Assembly: GCA_017403265.1 (NCBI GenBank)
Contig: JAFQOJ010000029.1
Span: forward strand, 1 to 43,007
DNA: 43,007 nt
Direction: 5' to 3'
From: Clostridia bacterium
GTDB taxonomy: Bacteria > Bacillota > Clostridia > Oscillospirales > Acutalibacteraceae
A program made the translations under genes and the position numbers. This document shows positions 8,037-15,917 of this stretch, piece after piece; position 1 is the first letter of the stretch, and each line of letters starts with the position of its first letter. Below the pieces are notes generated by a model that did not search any database, was not told where the DNA came from, and saw only the letters and a list, made by a program, of their open reading frames with translations.

Positions 8037-9197
8037 ATGAAAAAGATTTTAACTGTTTTAAGTTTGACTATTATATTGTGCTCTTGTGCTAATAAAAAAC
8101 CAACAGAGTATAAAGATGCAGTGTCAGGCAGCGGCGTATGGATAAGTTACTATGAGCTAGAGGGTATGCTAAAGACTAATGACGGATTTGAAAATGAATT
8201 TCAAAAAGTAATAGAAAACTGCAAGGATTTTAGAATAGAAAATCTTTATTTACATACCCGAGCTTTTGGTGAAACACTATACCCTACAGAATATTTTCCG
8301 CTTTTAGAGTCGGCAAAAAAATATGAGTTTGATGTTTTTGAGTATATAGTAACTGAAAGCAAGAAAAATGGACTTAAAATTCACGCGTGGATAAATCCCT
8401 ATAGAATTTCTGCCAATTCTGATATAGAAAAGCTTAACAAACAAAGCATTGTATATAAATGGATTAACGACCAAGAAATGGCTAAAAATGTTGGTTTTGC
8501 AAACGGTATATATCTTAACCCCGCTAGTACACAGGTCAGGGCTTTGGTATTAAATGAAGTGCGAGAGCTTATAACAAAATACAATATTGACGGCATACAT
8601 TTTGACGATTACTTTTACCCAACCCAAAAAACCGAATTTGATAAATCAAGCTACAAAGAATATAAAATAGAATGTGAAAATCCGCTTTCTTTATCGGATT
8701 ACAGGCGTGAGAATGTAAATATACTTATAAGCTCGTGTAAAGCGTTAATAAAGCACCTAAATAACAATATTGTTTTTAGTATAAGCCCTACGGCTTCAAT
8801 AAATAATAACTACGAAAAGCTTTATGCCGATGTTGAAACCTGGATAAAACAAGGTTTAGTTGATGAAATAATACCGCAGTTGTATTTTGGTTTTGAGTAT
8901 CCTGATAAATATTTTCGTTTTGAGAATTTGCTTAAGGTTTGGAAAGATTTATTAAAGCAAAATCCTAATGTTAAGCTTAAAATAGGGCTTGGGGTTTATA
9001 AAGCAAAGCCTACTTTGGATGCTGATAAAAGCGAATGGAAAAACAACCCCGATATTATTGCAAGACAGGTGAAAATTTGCGAAAGTGACAGCAATGTTTC
9101 AGGGTATGTATATTTTTCTTATTCATCACTTTTCGGTGATGATACCGAATATAAAGTACAACGAGAAAAAATTAAAGAAACAGGAGAAAGCAAATGA
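8037..9197 (+). CDS. Lipoprotein glycoside hydrolase-like protein (GHL10/DUF187 family)
   Basis: A 386-residue protein with a lipoprotein signal peptide (KILTVLSLTIILCSC, lipobox Cys 17 or Cys 15) followed by a GHL10-type TIM barrel: GVWISYYE, HAWINPYR, IHFDDYFYPT and IPQLYFGFEYP. The family includes E. coli DigH/YddW, which cleaves peptide-free peptidoglycan glycan strands. It would act outside the membrane on the wall. It overlaps the holin-like gene by 4 nt (ATGA) and starts 3 nt after the hub gene, so it is part of the virion operon. A lipid-anchored lysin is unusual; a host-derived wall remodelling enzyme captured by the block is the alternative. Confidence 0.8.
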   Translation: MKKILTVLSLTIILCSCANKKPTEYKDAVSGSGVWISYYELEGMLKTNDGFENEFQKVIENCKDFRIENLYLHTRAFGETLYPTEYFPLLESAKKYEFDVFEYIVTESKKNGLKIHAWINPYRISANSDIEKLNKQSIVYKWINDQEMAKNVGFANGIYLNPASTQVRALVLNEVRELITKYNIDGIHFDDYFYPTQKTEFDKSSYKEYKIECENPLSLSDYRRENVNILISSCKALIKHLNNNIVFSISPTASINNNYEKLYADVETWIKQGLVDEIIPQLYFGFEYPDKYFRFENLLKVWKDLLKQNPNVKLKIGLGVYKAKPTLDADKSEWKNNPDIIARQVKICESDSNVSGYVYFSYSSLFGDDTEYKVQREKIKETGESK

Positions 9198-9436
9198 ACA
9201 GTACAATTATAGTGGCTTTAATCTCCTTTGCGGGTACACTTTTTGGTACTGCAGGTGGCATAATAGCTTCAAGCAAGCTTGTAGAGTATCGCTTATCACA
9301 GCTTGAAAAAAAGGTTGATATGCAAAACACAATCACAAGCAAGGTGCCCGTAATGGAAGAAAAAATTAAAACAATTAATAGAAGAATTGCAAAAATCGAA
9401 CACGAAAGCGTTAGTGATTTTTGTAGCGCAAATTAA
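9194..9436 (+). CDS. Holin-like small membrane protein
   Basis: An 80-residue protein with one N-terminal TM segment (IIVALISFAGTLFGTAGGIIAS) and a coiled-coil tail (EYRLSQLEKKVDMQ, MEEKIKTINRRIAKIE). This layout is typical of the holin/XhlA-like proteins found beside endolysins in Firmicute prophages, which open the membrane for lysis. AGGAGA lies 7 nt upstream of ATG 9194, and the start overlaps the stop of the GHL10 gene. It is the last gene of the virion block and is followed by a terminator. Whether it forms lesions or only anchors a complex cannot be read from sequence. Confidence 0.75.
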   Translation: MNSTIIVALISFAGTLFGTAGGIIASSKLVEYRLSQLEKKVDMQNTITSKVPVMEEKIKTINRRIAKIEHESVSDFCSAN

Positions 9437-9466
9437 AAAACTGCAGTCTCTTTCGGGACTGCAGTT
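9437..9466. terminator. Bidirectional terminator between the virion block and gpmI
   Basis: CTGCAGTCTC and GGGACTGCAG form a 10-bp stem with a TTTC loop, flanked by A6 on the left and T4 on the right. It can end transcription of the + virion operon and of gpmI on the - strand. Confidence 0.9.
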
Positions 9467-9481
9467 TTGCTATATTAAAGA

Positions 9482-10996
9482 TTATTTAATTAAAGATTCG
9501 CCATCCATTTCGGCAGGTTTAGGTAGGCCTAAAACAGTAAGCATAGAAGGAATGATATCGGCAAGTCTGCCGCCTTCTTTAAGCTCGCAATCATAGCCCA
9601 CAACGCAGAAAGGAACAGGGTTTGTGGTGTGTGGAGTGAAGGGGTTGCCGTCTTCACCCACCATACAGTCGGCATTACCGTGGTCGGCGGTAATAAAGGT
9701 GACACCACCCATTTTCTTGGTAGCTTCAACCACTCTGCCAACACATGTATCAACCGCTTCAACAGCCTTAACCGCTGCGTCAAATACACCTGTATGACCT
9801 ACCATATCGCAGTTTGCAAAGTTGAGAATAACTGCATCGTATTTTCCTGAAAGAATTTGCTCGCATACTGTATCACAAACAGGATATGCGCTCATTTCAG
9901 GCATAAGGTCAAAGGTTGGAACATCGGGAGACTGAATAAGAATGCGGTCTTCACCTTCAAAAGTCTTTTCTTCGCCACCATTAAAGAAGAAGGTTACGTG
10001 TGCATACTTTTGGGTTTCAGCAATACGAAGCTGAGTCATATTCTTGCTTGCAAGGTACTCGCCAAAGGTCATTTTAAGCTCTTCGGGCGGGAATGCAACA
10101 GTAACGTTTGGCATGGTTTCGTCATATTGAGTCATACAAACGTAATTTGAAGGCATATAACCGTTTTTGCGTTCAAATCCGTCGAATGCTTCATCAACAA
10201 ACGCACGTGTAAATTGTCTTGCACGGTCGGGGCGGAAGTTGAAGGAAACAACACTATCACCGGATTTTATAATACCATCTTTATCAGCTACAGTTGGGAG
10301 TATAAATTCATCAGTGACGCCGTTTTGGTAAGATTCTTCAACTGCGGCAGCGGCATCGTTTGTTTGTATGCCTTCACCGTAAACCATAGCTGCGTAAGCC
10401 TTTTCAACACGGTCCCAAGCGAAATCACGGTCCATGGCATAATATCTACCCATAACGGTAGCAACCTTACCAACGCCGAGTTCAGCCATTTTGGCTTCCA
10501 AATCTCTTATAAAGCCTGCGCCTGATGTAGTGGAAACGTCGCGTCCGTCCATAAGGCAATGTACGTAAACTTTTTTAAGGTTATACTTTTTAGCCATTTC
10601 AAGAATACCGTAAAGATGCTCGATATGGCTGTGAACACCACCGTCTGAAAGAAGACCTATCATATGAAGAGCGCTATCGTTTTTAACACAATTTTCCATT
10701 GCGCTTTTCATAGCGTCAATTTCAAAAAATTTGCCGTCCTTAATTGACTTAGAAATTTTTACAAGCATTTGGTAAACAACTCTGCCTGCACCGATATTGG
10801 TGTGACCAACTTCACTGTTACCCATTTGACCATCAGGAAGACCTACGTCAAGACCGGATGCACCGATAGTGGTAAAGGGATTTTCTGCAAAAAGCTTTGA
10901 AAGATTAGGGGTGGCGGCTGTATGGATTGCGTTACCTTCCTTGGTGTCACGTATACCAAAACCGTCCATTATACATAAAACAACAGGTTTTTTCAT
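9482..10996 (-). CDS. gpmI: 2,3-bisphosphoglycerate-independent phosphoglycerate mutase
   Basis: Converts 3-phosphoglycerate to 2-phosphoglycerate in glycolysis, using two Mn ions in the cytoplasm. The 504-residue length is normal. The metal-binding Asp in VVLCIMDGFG is D11 and the phosphorylated Ser in GQMGNSEVGH is S61; later metal motifs HTGVFDAA, TADHGN and PHTTNPVP are present. Start is ATG 10996 with AGGAGAT upstream. Last gene of the pgk-tpiA-gpmI run; a weak hairpin separates it from tpiA, so read-through from the pgk promoter is likely. Confidence 0.97.
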   Translation of the reverse strand: MKKPVVLCIMDGFGIRDTKEGNAIHTAATPNLSKLFAENPFTTIGASGLDVGLPDGQMGNSEVGHTNIGAGRVVYQMLVKISKSIKDGKFFEIDAMKSAMENCVKNDSALHMIGLLSDGGVHSHIEHLYGILEMAKKYNLKKVYVHCLMDGRDVSTTSGAGFIRDLEAKMAELGVGKVATVMGRYYAMDRDFAWDRVEKAYAAMVYGEGIQTNDAAAAVEESYQNGVTDEFILPTVADKDGIIKSGDSVVSFNFRPDRARQFTRAFVDEAFDGFERKNGYMPSNYVCMTQYDETMPNVTVAFPPEELKMTFGEYLASKNMTQLRIAETQKYAHVTFFFNGGEEKTFEGEDRILIQSPDVPTFDLMPEMSAYPVCDTVCEQILSGKYDAVILNFANCDMVGHTGVFDAAVKAVEAVDTCVGRVVEATKKMGGVTFITADHGNADCMVGEDGNPFTPHTTNPVPFCVVGYDCELKEGGRLADIIPSMLTVLGLPKPAEMDGESLIK

Positions 10997-11011
10997 AAAT
11001 ATCTCCTAATT

Positions 11012-11046
11012 AAAGGTGTCCGCAAAGCAGACACCTTTTTTATTTT
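11012..11046. terminator. Hairpin between tpiA and gpmI
   Basis: GGTGTC pairs with GACACC around a short loop. On the - strand, which carries the operon, only a broken TTTAATT follows, so it would be a weak terminator or RNA-processing site; on the + strand a T6 run follows. It may tune gpmI expression below tpiA. Confidence 0.6.
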
Positions 11047-11055
11047 TAAAGTAAA

Positions 11056-11823
11056 TTATTTGCTTGCGGCTTTTACAATAACAGAAAAATCTTCTGCCTT
11101 TAAGGAAGCGCCGCCGATAAGACCGCCGTCAACGTTGATTTTAGCAACTAATTCGTCAGCGTTTTTAGCGTTCATAGAACCGCCGTACTGAATAGTAACG
11201 GTATCGGCAACATCTTTGCCGTAAACTTCAGCAATAGCTTCACGAACAAAGCCGTTGCCTTCATCAGCTTGGTCAGCAGTAGCGGTAACACCGGTGCCGA
11301 TAGCCCATACAGGTTCATAAGCAACGATGATGTTCTTAAGTTGTTCTTTTGATACATTTGTTAATGCCATTTTTGTTTGATATTTTAAAAGAGTTTCGGT
11401 GTAGCCTAATTCTCTTTGCTCTAAGGTTTCACCAACGCAAACAATAGCAGTAAGACCGGCATTAACAGCAGCAAGTGTACGAAGATTTACAGTTTGGTCG
11501 GTTTCGCCGAAGTACTGTCTTCTTTCACTGTGACCAACAACAACATATTTAACGCCTGATTCTACAAGCATTTCTGCCGAAATTTCGCCGGTATAAGCGC
11601 CTGAAGCTTTGAAGTGAACATTCTCAGCACCGATTTCAATGTTAGAGCCTTTTGCAGCTTCTACAGCAGCAGGAATATCAATAAAGGGAACGCAAAGTAC
11701 AACCTTGCAGTCAGCATCCTTTACTAAAGGCTTCATTTCGTTAATTAAAGCGGTAGTCTGTGCGGGGGTGTTGTTCATTTTCCAGTTACCTGCGATAACT
11801 GCATTTCTTTTTTGTTTATCCAT
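11056..11823 (-). CDS. tpiA: Triosephosphate isomerase
   Basis: Interconverts dihydroxyacetone phosphate and glyceraldehyde 3-phosphate. All catalytic residues are visible: K15 in AGNWKMN, H98 in VVVGHSERR, E170 in AYEPVWAIGTG, and the phosphate-binding YGGSMN near the end. Length of 255 aa is normal. ATG 11823 has AGGAG upstream. It is the middle gene of the glycolytic run on the - strand, 71 nt after pgk. Confidence 0.97.
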   Translation of the reverse strand: MDKQKRNAVIAGNWKMNNTPAQTTALINEMKPLVKDADCKVVLCVPFIDIPAAVEAAKGSNIEIGAENVHFKASGAYTGEISAEMLVESGVKYVVVGHSERRQYFGETDQTVNLRTLAAVNAGLTAIVCVGETLEQRELGYTETLLKYQTKMALTNVSKEQLKNIIVAYEPVWAIGTGVTATADQADEGNGFVREAIAEVYGKDVADTVTIQYGGSMNAKNADELVAKINVDGGLIGGASLKAEDFSVIVKAASK

Positions 11824-11858
11824 TTTAATTCTCCTAAAAATTTACAAATATTAATATT

Positions 11859-11880
11859 CAGGTTGCCTTGCGACAACCTG
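11859..11880 (-). other. Hairpin between pgk and tpiA
   Basis: CAGGTTG and CAACCTG are perfect inverted arms around an 8-nt loop. No T-run follows on the - strand, so a processing or mRNA-stability element is more likely than a terminator. Confidence 0.55.
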
Positions 11881-11894
11881 AAATTAAATTTTAA

Positions 11895-13106
11895 TTATTT
11901 GTCGTTAAGTGCTGCAATACCTGGAAGCTCTTTACCTTCAAGAAATTCAAGCGAAGCACCGCCACCTGTAGAAATGTGAGTCATCTTATCGCCGTAGCCT
12001 AAGTTGTTAACAGCTGCAGCAGAGTCACCACCGCCGATAACTGTAACGGCATCGGTTTCAGCCAAAGCTTTAGCAACAGCTAAAGTACCTGCAGCTAAGG
12101 TTGGGTTTTCAAATACGCCCATAGGTCCGTTCCAAACAACAGTCTTAGCGGTCTTAACTTCGTTAGCAAAAAGCTCAGAGCTCTTAGGTCCAATGTCAAC
12201 GCCTTCTTTGTCAGCAGGAATCTTATCAGCATCAACAAATTCAACATCAACAGGAGCGTCGATGGGGTTGGGGAATTCGTTAATAACAGTGCAATCGATA
12301 GGGAGAAGAATTTTAACACCCTTTTCTTCTGCTTTCTTCATCATATCCTTGCAGTAGTCAATCTTAGTTTCATCTACCAAAGAATTACCTACGCCGTAAC
12401 CCTTAGAAGCCAAGAAGGTATAAGCCATACCGCCGCCGATAATAAGAGTATCAGCCTTGGTTAAAAGATTTTCAATTACAGGTAGCTTACTGTCAACCTT
12501 AGCGCCGCCCAAGATGCAAACAAAGGGACGAGCAGGGTCTTCAACAGCGTTGCCTAAATATTTAAGCTCTTTACCGATAAGGTAGCCTGCAACAGCTTCC
12601 TTAACATAGGATACAACACCTACTGTAGAGCAGTGTGCTCTGTGAGCGGTACCGAAAGCATCATTTACAAAGATATCTGCCAAAGAACCGAGCTCAGCGG
12701 AGAATGCTTCACCGTTTTTGGTTTCTTCTGCACGGTAACGGGTGTTCTGTAAAAGAACAACATCGCCGTCGTTCATAGCTTCTACAGCCTTTTTAGCATT
12801 TTCGCCAACAACATTATCATCAGCAGCAAAAATAACTTCTTTACCAAGCTTTTCGGAGAGTGCTTTAGCTACAGGTGCTAAAGAAAGCTCGGGCTTAGGT
12901 TCACCCTTCGGCTTGCCAAGGTGAGAGCAAAGAATAACCTTGCCACCGTCAGCAATCAATTTTTGGATGGTAGGGAGTGCTGCGTTGATACGGTTTTCGT
13001 CGGTGATAACGCCGTTTTTAAGCGGAACGTTAAAATCGCAGCGAACAAGTACCTTTTTGCCTTTTACATTGATGTCATCAACAGTCTTTTTGTTAAGAGC
13101 GTTCAT
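11895..13106 (-). CDS. pgk: Phosphoglycerate kinase
   Basis: Transfers phosphate from 1,3-bisphosphoglycerate to ADP, the first ATP-yielding step of glycolysis. The 403-residue length is normal for bacteria. Substrate-binding RCDFNVPL near the N-terminus, [14 protein letters not shown] in the hinge region, WNGPMGVFE and the nucleotide loop GGGDSAAAV are all present. ATG 13106 has GGAAGGA upstream and a good sigma-A promoter at 13150-13177. It heads the pgk-tpiA-gpmI run; gap and eno are not in the window. Confidence 0.97.
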   Translation of the reverse strand: MNALNKKTVDDINVKGKKVLVRCDFNVPLKNGVITDENRINAALPTIQKLIADGGKVILCSHLGKPKGEPKPELSLAPVAKALSEKLGKEVIFAADDNVVGENAKKAVEAMNDGDVVLLQNTRYRAEETKNGEAFSAELGSLADIFVNDAFGTAHRAHCSTVGVVSYVKEAVAGYLIGKELKYLGNAVEDPARPFVCILGGAKVDSKLPVIENLLTKADTLIIGGGMAYTFLASKGYGVGNSLVDETKIDYCKDMMKKAEEKGVKILLPIDCTVINEFPNPIDAPVDVEFVDADKIPADKEGVDIGPKSSELFANEVKTAKTVVWNGPMGVFENPTLAAGTLAVAKALAETDAVTVIGGGDSAAAVNNLGYGDKMTHISTGGGASLEFLEGKELPGIAALNDK

Positions 13107-13149
13107 TACAAACTTCCTTCCTGAAATTGTTAATTTTTTTACAATTACT

Positions 13150-13177
13150 ATTTTATCACAAATTTAATATTTTTCAA
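13150..13177 (-). promoter_or_regulatory. Promoter of pgk
   Basis: On the - strand, TTGAAA (13172-13177) and TAAAAT (13150-13155) are 16 bp apart, with a TG one base upstream of the -10 (extended -10). Confidence 0.7.
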
Positions 13178-13206
13178 CAGTATTTTGAAAAATAATTTTA
13201 GAAAAA

Positions 13207-13710
13207 TTAAAGTTCTTCCCACTTATAATTATGCAATTGTCCTAAATTTTGAAGTTTCGGGTAATCCCACTGTCTTAAAGCCTCGTAAACCGCTATTGCA
13301 ACAGAGTTTGAAAGGTTAAGACTACGGATTTCACCTTGCATGGGAATACGCACACAATTATTTGGATTTTTTATAAGTAATTCTTCGGGTAAACCTTTTG
13401 TTTCCTTGCCGAAAAGCAGGTAGCAGTTGTCGGGATACATAATATCGCTGTGGGTATGTCTGCCTTTGGTTGTAAAGTAATAAAACTCACCATGATTTTT
13501 CTCGAAAAATTCGTCTATGTTTTTGTAATAGGTAATATCAAGATAATGCCAATAATCAAGACCTGCGCGTTTAAGCTTTTTATCGTCAAGCTTAAAGCCC
13601 ATAGGACCCACAAGGTGAAGCCTTGCGCCCGTTGCCGCACAGGTTCTGGCTACATTACCCGTATTTTGCGGAATTTCGGGTTCAACCATAACTATGTTTA
13701 ATTTTGCCAT
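13207..13710 (-). CDS. trmL: tRNA (cytidine/uridine-34-2'-O)-methyltransferase, SPOUT family
   Basis: Methylates the ribose of the wobble base of some tRNA-Leu species with SAM. The protein begins MAKLNIVMVEPEIPQNTGNVARTCAAT, the hallmark of TrmL, and carries the knot motifs LLFGKETKGLP and IPMQGEIRSLNLSNSVAIAVYEA. Start is ATG 13710 with GGTGAT upstream; a TTG 12 nt earlier is possible but lacks a site. It diverges from the trmO operon, so two tRNA-modifying enzymes lie side by side. Confidence 0.93.
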   Translation of the reverse strand: MAKLNIVMVEPEIPQNTGNVARTCAATGARLHLVGPMGFKLDDKKLKRAGLDYWHYLDITYYKNIDEFFEKNHGEFYYFTTKGRHTHSDIMYPDNCYLLFGKETKGLPEELLIKNPNNCVRIPMQGEIRSLNLSNSVAIAVYEALRQWDYPKLQNLGQLHNYKWEEL

Positions 13711-13750
13711 TTTTATCACCAATAACTATTATATATCTAACAATTTACTC

Positions 13751-13779
13751 TTGTCAAGTGAGATAATTAGTAGTATAAT
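13751..13779 (+). promoter_or_regulatory. Promoter of the 13809-17296 operon
   Basis: TTGTCA (13751-13756) and a perfect TATAAT (13774-13779) are 17 bp apart; GGAGA follows at 13798-13802 before ATG 13809. Confidence 0.85.
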
Positions 13780-13808
13780 GATAGATAATATACGTTTGGA
13801 GAATTGTT

Positions 13809-14390
13809 ATGAAACTATATGATAATATACTTGAAAAGGTTAGAATTTATGAAGATAAGTGGGGTATTACCTACGCTAAGCCCGACGGAAAGCTTTACAA
13901 GTTTGTAATGGTGTTTTATGTGTTGGCTTTGATTTTTTCAATTGCTATGAATTTGTTTTTTGCTTTGGGCATTTCAATGAGCGAAACCTTACTTTCTACT
14001 ATGAAAGCTCCGTTATATACCTCTTTAATTCTTATTATTACTCTTATTGCGGCAATTGTGCTTACAAAGTTTAAAAAAAGTATTGTTGCGGCTATTTGTT
14101 CATTTGCTATAAACGCTTTGTCTTGCGTTGGCTTGGTGTTAACCTTTGCGCCGCTTTTGGAAAATGAAATTGGCGGTTATAAGGCTTCATTTTATTGGCG
14201 CCATTTGGTACCACTTTGTATATTGTTGGTTGTAAACTTTGCTATCAATTTTATTGCTTTAAGGGCGAATATTAAAACCCGTAAAGTATATAAGAAAATA
14301 GTCGATAACGCTTATGCAAAAAATCATACTCTTATCGAGGAAGACGGACTTGACAACGATGAGTGGGATGAGATTTTAAAGAATATATGA
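13809..14390 (+). CDS. Four-TM membrane protein of unknown function
   Basis: A 193-residue protein with a ~35-residue hydrophilic start, four hydrophobic segments (about residues 35-58, 69-90, 94-115 and 130-150) and a charged acidic tail. No family motif is recognised. It is first in an operon from a strong promoter and overlaps trmO by 4 nt (ATGA), so it is co-translated with a tRNA-modification gene. No function can be given. Confidence 0.8.
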   Translation: MKLYDNILEKVRIYEDKWGITYAKPDGKLYKFVMVFYVLALIFSIAMNLFFALGISMSETLLSTMKAPLYTSLILIITLIAAIVLTKFKKSIVAAICSFAINALSCVGLVLTFAPLLENEIGGYKASFYWRHLVPLCILLVVNFAINFIALRANIKTRKVYKKIVDNAYAKNHTLIEEDGLDNDEWDEILKNI

Positions 14391-15082
14391 AACGCGAATT
14401 AAGTGTTATAGCCTACATAAAAACCGATTTTCCCACAAAGTTTGGAATACCGCGCCAAAGCGGACTTGTAAATACAACAGCTAAGATTGTTTTTACACCA
14501 GAGTTTCATGATGACAGTGCACTTAGGGGACTCGAAGAATTTTCACATTTGTGGCTTATATGGGATTTTTCAGAAGTGAAAAACGAAAAATGGTCGCCAA
14601 CTGTCCGTCCGCCACGTCTTGGCGGTAATAAAAGGGTAGGGGTTTTTGCTACCCGTTCACCTAACCGTCCAAACCCGTTGGGACTTTCAAGCGTTAAAAT
14701 AGAAAAAATCTACCGTGACGGCGAAAACGGTACGGTGATTTCTGTTTCGGGTGCGGATTTGCTTGATGGCACTCCTATTTACGATATTAAGCCTTATTTA
14801 AGCTTTACCGACTCTCACCCCGATGCTATAGGTGGATTTGCCGACGGTGTTTATGGGGACTGCTTAACAGTTGATATACCGCAACATATAAGGAGTTTGA
14901 TTGAGTCAAAGGATATTGAAAACATAATAAAAATATTGCAGGGCGACCCTCGTCCGCACTATCATAATGATGACCGCATTTACGCTTTTGAATATTCAAT
15001 TTATCATATTGAATTTAAGGTAGAAGGTAATACACTTACGGTCACTAATTTAACATATTCAAAGGATGGAGAAAATGTATAA
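14387..15082 (+). CDS. trmO: tRNA (N6-threonylcarbamoyladenosine-37-N6)-methyltransferase
   Basis: Adds a methyl group to the t6A base next to the anticodon of some tRNAs that read ACY codons. The TrmO/TsaA/YaeB beta-barrel motifs are clear: FGIPRQSGLV, LRGLEEFSHLWLIWDF, RLGGNKRVGVFATRSPNRPNPLGLS and DLLDGTPIYDIKPYL, followed by a C-terminal domain with GDPRPHY. 231 residues is normal. Overlaps the preceding gene by 4 nt and runs into the start of nfnA. Confidence 0.94.
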   Translation: MKRELSVIAYIKTDFPTKFGIPRQSGLVNTTAKIVFTPEFHDDSALRGLEEFSHLWLIWDFSEVKNEKWSPTVRPPRLGGNKRVGVFATRSPNRPNPLGLSSVKIEKIYRDGENGTVISVSGADLLDGTPIYDIKPYLSFTDSHPDAIGGFADGVYGDCLTVDIPQHIRSLIESKDIENIIKILQGDPRPHYHNDDRIYAFEYSIYHIEFKVEGNTLTVTNLTYSKDGENV

Positions 15083-15917
15083 GATTCTAAGCAAAAAGGT
15101 ACTTAATCCTACCGTTACACAAATGGATATTGAAGCACCGCTTGTGGCTAAAAAAGCACAGGCAGGGCAGTTTATAATACTTCGCGTTGACGATGCGGGT
15201 GAGCGCATACCCTTAACCGTTGCGGGCTTTGATCGTGAAAAGGGAAGTGTACGCATAATTTTTCAAATTGTCGGTGCTACAACCTTTAAATTAAACCAAA
15301 AGCAAGAAGGCGATTATATTGCCGATTTTGTAGGCCCCTTAGGTAAGGCTACAGAGACTACAGGTCTTAAAAGGGTTTGCGTTGTCGGCGGCGGCGTTGG
15401 TTGTGCTATAGCACTTCCTGTTGCCCAAAAGCTTCACGAACAGGGTTGCCAGGTAGACTCTATAATTGGCTTTAGAAATAAGGATTTAGTTATTTTAGAG
15501 GACGAATTTAAGTCTGCTTCAAAAAGCCTTAAAATTATGACCGACGATGGCTCTTACGGGCAAAAAGGTCTTGTTACCGAGCCTTTAAAGAACGCTCTTG
15601 AAAACGGTGCCGAATACGACGAGATTTTTGCAATAGGTCCGCTTGTTATGATGAAGTTTGTTGTAGCTACTGCAAAACCCTTTGGAGTAAAAACTACCGT
15701 TTCTATGAATCCCGTTATGATAGACGGTACGGGTATGTGCGGCGGTTGTCGGCTGACTGTTGGGGGAGAAACCAAGTTTGCTTGTGTGGACGGCCCCGAT
15801 TTTGATGGATATTTGGTAGATTTTGATGAAGCTATGAGCCGTGGCGCTACCTATCGCGATTTTGAACGCCACGCTTATGAAAAGACCTGTAATTTATTTA
15901 AAAAGGAAGTGGAATAA
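15075..15917 (+). CDS. nfnA: NfnA: ferredoxin-NADP+ reductase subunit alpha (FAD, 2Fe-2S)
   Basis: Small subunit of the NADH-dependent reduced ferredoxin:NADP+ oxidoreductase, which bifurcates electrons in anaerobes. It has an FAD-binding RIPLTVA, a nucleotide-binding VVGGGVGCAIALPVA, and a C-terminal [2Fe-2S] site in MCGGCRLTVGG with a further Cys in KFACVDGPDF. ATG 15075 is chosen over the in-frame ATG 15066 because AAAGG at 15061-15065 then lies 9 nt away. It overlaps trmO and joins nfnB with a one-base stop/start overlap. A sulfide dehydrogenase label is sometimes given to the same family. Confidence 0.9.
   Translation: MYKILSKKVLNPTVTQMDIEAPLVAKKAQAGQFIILRVDDAGERIPLTVAGFDREKGSVRIIFQIVGATTFKLNQKQEGDYIADFVGPLGKATETTGLKRVCVVGGGVGCAIALPVAQKLHEQGCQVDSIIGFRNKDLVILEDEFKSASKSLKIMTDDGSYGQKGLVTEPLKNALENGAEYDEIFAIGPLVMMKFVVATAKPFGVKTTVSMNPVMIDGTGMCGGCRLTVGGETKFACVDGPDFDGYLVDFDEAMSRGATYRDFERHAYEKTCNLFKKEVE

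Noticed and set aside
9529-13124. Several long open frames opposite or inside gpmI, tpiA and pgk
   Set aside because: They are shadows of strongly conserved glycolytic genes and have no independent ribosome sites or motifs.
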